Assembly: GCA_035529435.1 (NCBI GenBank)
Contig: DATKWS010000006.1
Span: forward strand, 1-5,345
DNA: 5,345 nucleotides
From: DATKWS01 sp035529435
GTDB taxonomy: Bacteria > Krumholzibacteriota > Krumholzibacteriia > Krumholzibacteriales > Krumholzibacteriaceae
Reading direction: 5' to 3'
Shown here: positions 4,753 through 5,345 of the stretch, one piece after another
Layout: each line of letters opens with the position of its first letter
How positions within the stretch are numbered: position 1 is the stretch's first letter
The notes under the pieces: generated by a model
Databases searched by the model: none
The model's input: only the letters and a program-made list of their open reading frames with translations
Told to the model about the DNA's origin: nothing
Position numbers and translations under genes: made by a program

Positions 4753-5345
4753 CAGCTCCTTCATCCGTCGATAGAGGGTGGCGCGGCTGATACTGAGTTC
4801 GCGGGCCGCGGCGGAATAGTTGCCCCGGCAGCGCTCAAGGCTCGAGAGGATCAGCTCCCTGATCCGGGCGGGATGCGCGCGGCAGTACTCGGTGGAGAGG
4901 AGCCGCCTCAGCTCCAGATCACCGGCGAATCGTTCCCCCTGGCCCCACATCTCGGCGGCGTCGGCATCCCTGATCCGGAGCGGGAGATCGCCGGCGCGGA
5001 TGACATCTTCACCGGTACCGCGGTGCACGAGGGCCTTTACGATATTGATCACCTCGCGCACATTGCCCGGCCAGAGGTACCGTTCGAGAAGCTCGGGTAT
5101 ATCGCGCTCCATCTCGCAGGGGCCGTCGAGCGTATGGAGGTAGTATGCGAAGAGGGGAACGATGTCCTCCCGTCGCTCCCGAAGCGGCGCGAGATCGATC
5201 CGCTCCACGGAGATGCGAAAGAAAAAATCGGCACGGAGGGTGCCGGCCCTCACCCGGTCGCCGATCTCGTCGTTGGATGCCGAGACGACCCTGACATCGA
5301 CCGGCCGCTCCCTCGTCTCGCCCACCCGGCGGATGCTCCCCTCCT
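4741..5345 (-). CDS. C-terminal part of a sigma-54-dependent transcriptional activator (NtrC family), 5' end outside window
   Basis: The minus-strand frame runs from the right edge to TGA at 4743-4741, giving 200 visible residues of the C-terminal part. It starts in the AAA+ domain with EGSIRRVGE, then VRVVSASN (visible residues 17-24, sensor I strand), LRADFFFRISV (36-46, the usual arginine-finger region), the family signature APLRERREDI (52-61) and WPGNVRE (91-97, sensor II). A linker of about 70 residues leads to a Fis-type helix-turn-helix, NYSAAARELSISRATLYRRMKEL (about 175-197), which ends the protein. Members hydrolyse ATP to remodel sigma-54 RNA polymerase at enhancer-controlled promoters. 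Walker A/B and GAFTGA motifs and any receiver or sensor domain lie upstream, so the signal cannot be identified. A GTG at 5325-5323 is inside the conserved domain and is not the true start. The gene converges on the FlgD-module remnant with a 172-bp gap. I found no clear -24/-12 promoter in the window, so its target is not evident here. Confidence 0.93.
   Translation of the reverse strand, partial: EGSIRRVGETRERPVDVRVVSASNDEIGDRVRAGTLRADFFFRISVERIDLAPLRERREDIVPLFAYYLHTLDGPCEMERDIPELLERYLWPGNVREVINIVKALVHRGTGEDVIRAGDLPLRIRDADAAEMWGQGERFAGDLELRRLLSTEYCRAHPARIRELILSSLERCRGNYSAAARELSISRATLYRRMKELDLA

Noticed and set aside
1..5345. Sigma-54 (-24/-12) promoter as target of the activator
   Set aside because: No GG-N10-GC arrangement with good TGGCAC/TTGC flanks was found by eye in the intergenic regions of either strand. 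A matrix scan would be needed to be certain.
1..5345. CRISPR arrays, tRNA/rRNA genes, insertion sequences, toxin-antitoxin or defence genes
   Set aside because: No regularly spaced repeats, cloverleaf or rRNA-like sequence, transposase motifs or known defence domains were seen.

Overview
This window looks like a fragment of a GC-rich, Gram-negative bacterial genome, possibly a metagenome-assembled contig. The best lineage clue is the C-terminal FlgD-like sorting module at 4287-4565 (NPFNP, DVAGRLVRTL, WNGTND.G, ASGVYF.RL, KKMVVLK). Such modules are common on secreted proteins of the FCB-type and candidate phyla (for example Eisenbacteria, Krumholzibacteriota, Latescibacterota). An exported S9 peptidase and a sigma-54 activator fit this, but the phylum is an inference.

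Layout. (1) 1-527, plus strand: the C-terminal part of a membrane-associated protein with a PGSGQLYTGR motif. (2) 528-671: an AT-rich gap with a candidate sigma-70-type promoter and, at its end, a perfect 9-bp inverted repeat whose 5-nt loop is the Shine-Dalgarno sequence and whose 3' arm contains the next start codon. (3) 672-3404, plus strand: the only complete gene, a secreted 910-residue S9 (prolyl oligopeptidase family) serine peptidase with an intact Ser/Asp/His triad and an extra C-terminal domain of about 210 residues resembling DUF3108. (4) 3405-3567: short GC-rich repeats, a bulged hairpin and a strong intrinsic terminator with a 13-bp perfect stem. (5) 3568-about 4100, minus strand: the broken C-terminal half of a second, different S9-type hydrolase, truncated at its 5' end and carrying a -1 frameshift. 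(6) about 4092-4568, plus strand: the 5'-truncated tail of a secreted protein ending in the FlgD-like module. (7) 4569-4740: a convergent intergenic region with hairpins. (8) 4741-5345, minus strand: the C-terminal part of an NtrC-family sigma-54-dependent activator, running off the window.

The most notable structure is the junction near 4085-4103. There a minus-strand hydrolase and a plus-strand secreted protein are both cut off at the same place, each missing its N-terminal part. This is what an inversion or deletion breakpoint, or a chimeric assembly join, would leave. No mobile element, CRISPR array, tRNA or rRNA was seen. Nothing shows that the genes act as one pathway. The common theme is export and extracytoplasmic proteolysis, and the S9 peptidase is probably transcribed alone from its own promoter to its own terminator.
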